A stretch of DNA of 14,764 bases from Thermodesulfobacteriota bacterium. Lineage in GTDB: Bacteria; Desulfobacterota; QYQD01. Below are positions 14,503 to 14,764 of this stretch, one piece after another. The notes under the pieces are model-generated. The model saw nothing but the letters and a program-made list of their open reading frames with translations, was not told the origin of the DNA and did not search any database. The stretch covers positions 1 through 14,764 of the forward strand of contig JASEGX010000035.1 in assembly GCA_030017815.1 (NCBI GenBank), in the 5' to 3' direction. The first letter of the stretch is position 1. Each line of letters opens with the position of its first letter. The translations under genes and the position numbers were made by a program.

Positions 14503-14646
14503 TCAACTTACTTTTTTACCAGCGTCCCCATTCTCCCACACAAGGTCGGCCTTGCTGATGGCTTCATGCCAGTCAAATCCCTCGGCTTTGAGAGCTTTTG
14601 CTCTTTCCATGATATCCATTGACTTATTGGGGGTCTTCTCGCTCAT
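14503..14646 (-). CDS. 47-residue protein in a possible integron cassette
   Basis: The frame has normal-looking codon use and encodes a small, charged, soluble protein beginning MSEKTPNKSMDIMERAKAL and containing GFDWHEAISKADLVWENG. The family is not recognised, and no membrane segment or cysteine is present. The ribosome site is weak (a GGA close to the ATG). The ATG lies about 20 bases past the core of an attC-like site and points away from it, which is how a gene cassette begins. No second attC was seen after its stop codon; a transposase remnant begins 31 bases downstream. It could be an intact tiny gene or the first part of a cassette. Confidence 0.5.
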   Translation of the reverse strand: MSEKTPNKSMDIMERAKALKAEGFDWHEAISKADLVWENGDAGKKVS

Positions 14647-14666
14647 TTTCCGGCAGTCATTCTAAC

Positions 14667-14729
14667 ACTTAACGCGCGGCTCACCCGGAGCCGGCTTTTT
14701 CGGCGATCAGGTGCAGCCGATGGTTGGAT
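14667..14729 (-). mobile_element. Candidate attC recombination site of an integron cassette
   Basis: Read on the minus strand, the site starts with ATCCAAC (fits RYYYAAC) and ends with GTTAAGT (fits GTTRRRY), 63 bp in all. Between them CGGCTGCACC faces GGTGAGCCG: nine paired bases with one extra G on the left arm, as in the extrahelical base that sets attC polarity. Three-base unpaired spacers (CAT and CGC) separate the two boxes on each side. A GCCG/CGGC stem forms the tip. The bulge puts the polarity on the minus strand, so the next cassette should read towards lower coordinates, where the 47-residue gene is. No integrase gene is in the window, and a single site can arise by chance. Confidence 0.6.
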
Positions 14730-14764
14730 GGTTCTTGCTTCTCATAGCCTCTTATGCTGTAGTT

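Overview
This is a bacterial chromosomal window of moderate GC. The xerC-hslV-hslU order, a DUF169 protein next to a nitroreductase, and intergenic repeats with GTCATTCCC-type hairpins and CGCAGA-rich arms fit an uncultured anaerobic deltaproteobacterium (Desulfobacterota). That placement is inference from gene content; no rRNA or other marker is present.

Positions 1-5959 are read leftward (minus strand) and carry stress and proteostasis genes. The operon xerC-hslV-hslU comes first, with hslU cut off at the window edge. A small heat-shock protein with a strong ribosome site and terminator follows, then the disaggregase clpB, then surE (5'/3'-nucleotidase). The gaps either side of clpB hold two MITE-like elements that share an end sequence. 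One of them is nested inside a second inverted repeat.

Positions 6067-12137 are read rightward and carry metabolic genes. An unrecognised protein overlaps, by 14 bases, an unusual fused gene encoding a complete CysM-like cysteine synthase joined to a complete cysteinyl-tRNA synthetase. After a 119-bp array of 17 in-register heptamers flanked by inverted arms come a nitroreductase, a DUF169 protein and a PfkB-family sugar kinase, the last two closely spaced. The kinase ends directly against a leftward four-helix membrane protein.

Positions 12525-14764 are a more fluid accessory region. They hold a 34-codon membrane ORF that looks like a gene remnant, a full-length M50 site-2 protease with two CBS domains, and a 740-bp tail of fragments. 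The tail contains a start-less zinc-ribbon remnant, the first 16 residues of a REP-associated (Y1/IS200-like) transposase, a hairpin, a 47-codon ORF, and a 63-bp site with the sequence and bulged-stem layout of an integron attC site. The ORF begins about 20 bases past that site, where a cassette gene would be expected.

The strongest candidates for something new are the CysM-CysRS fusion, the attC-like site with its possible cassette outside a visible integron, and the heptamer arrays.
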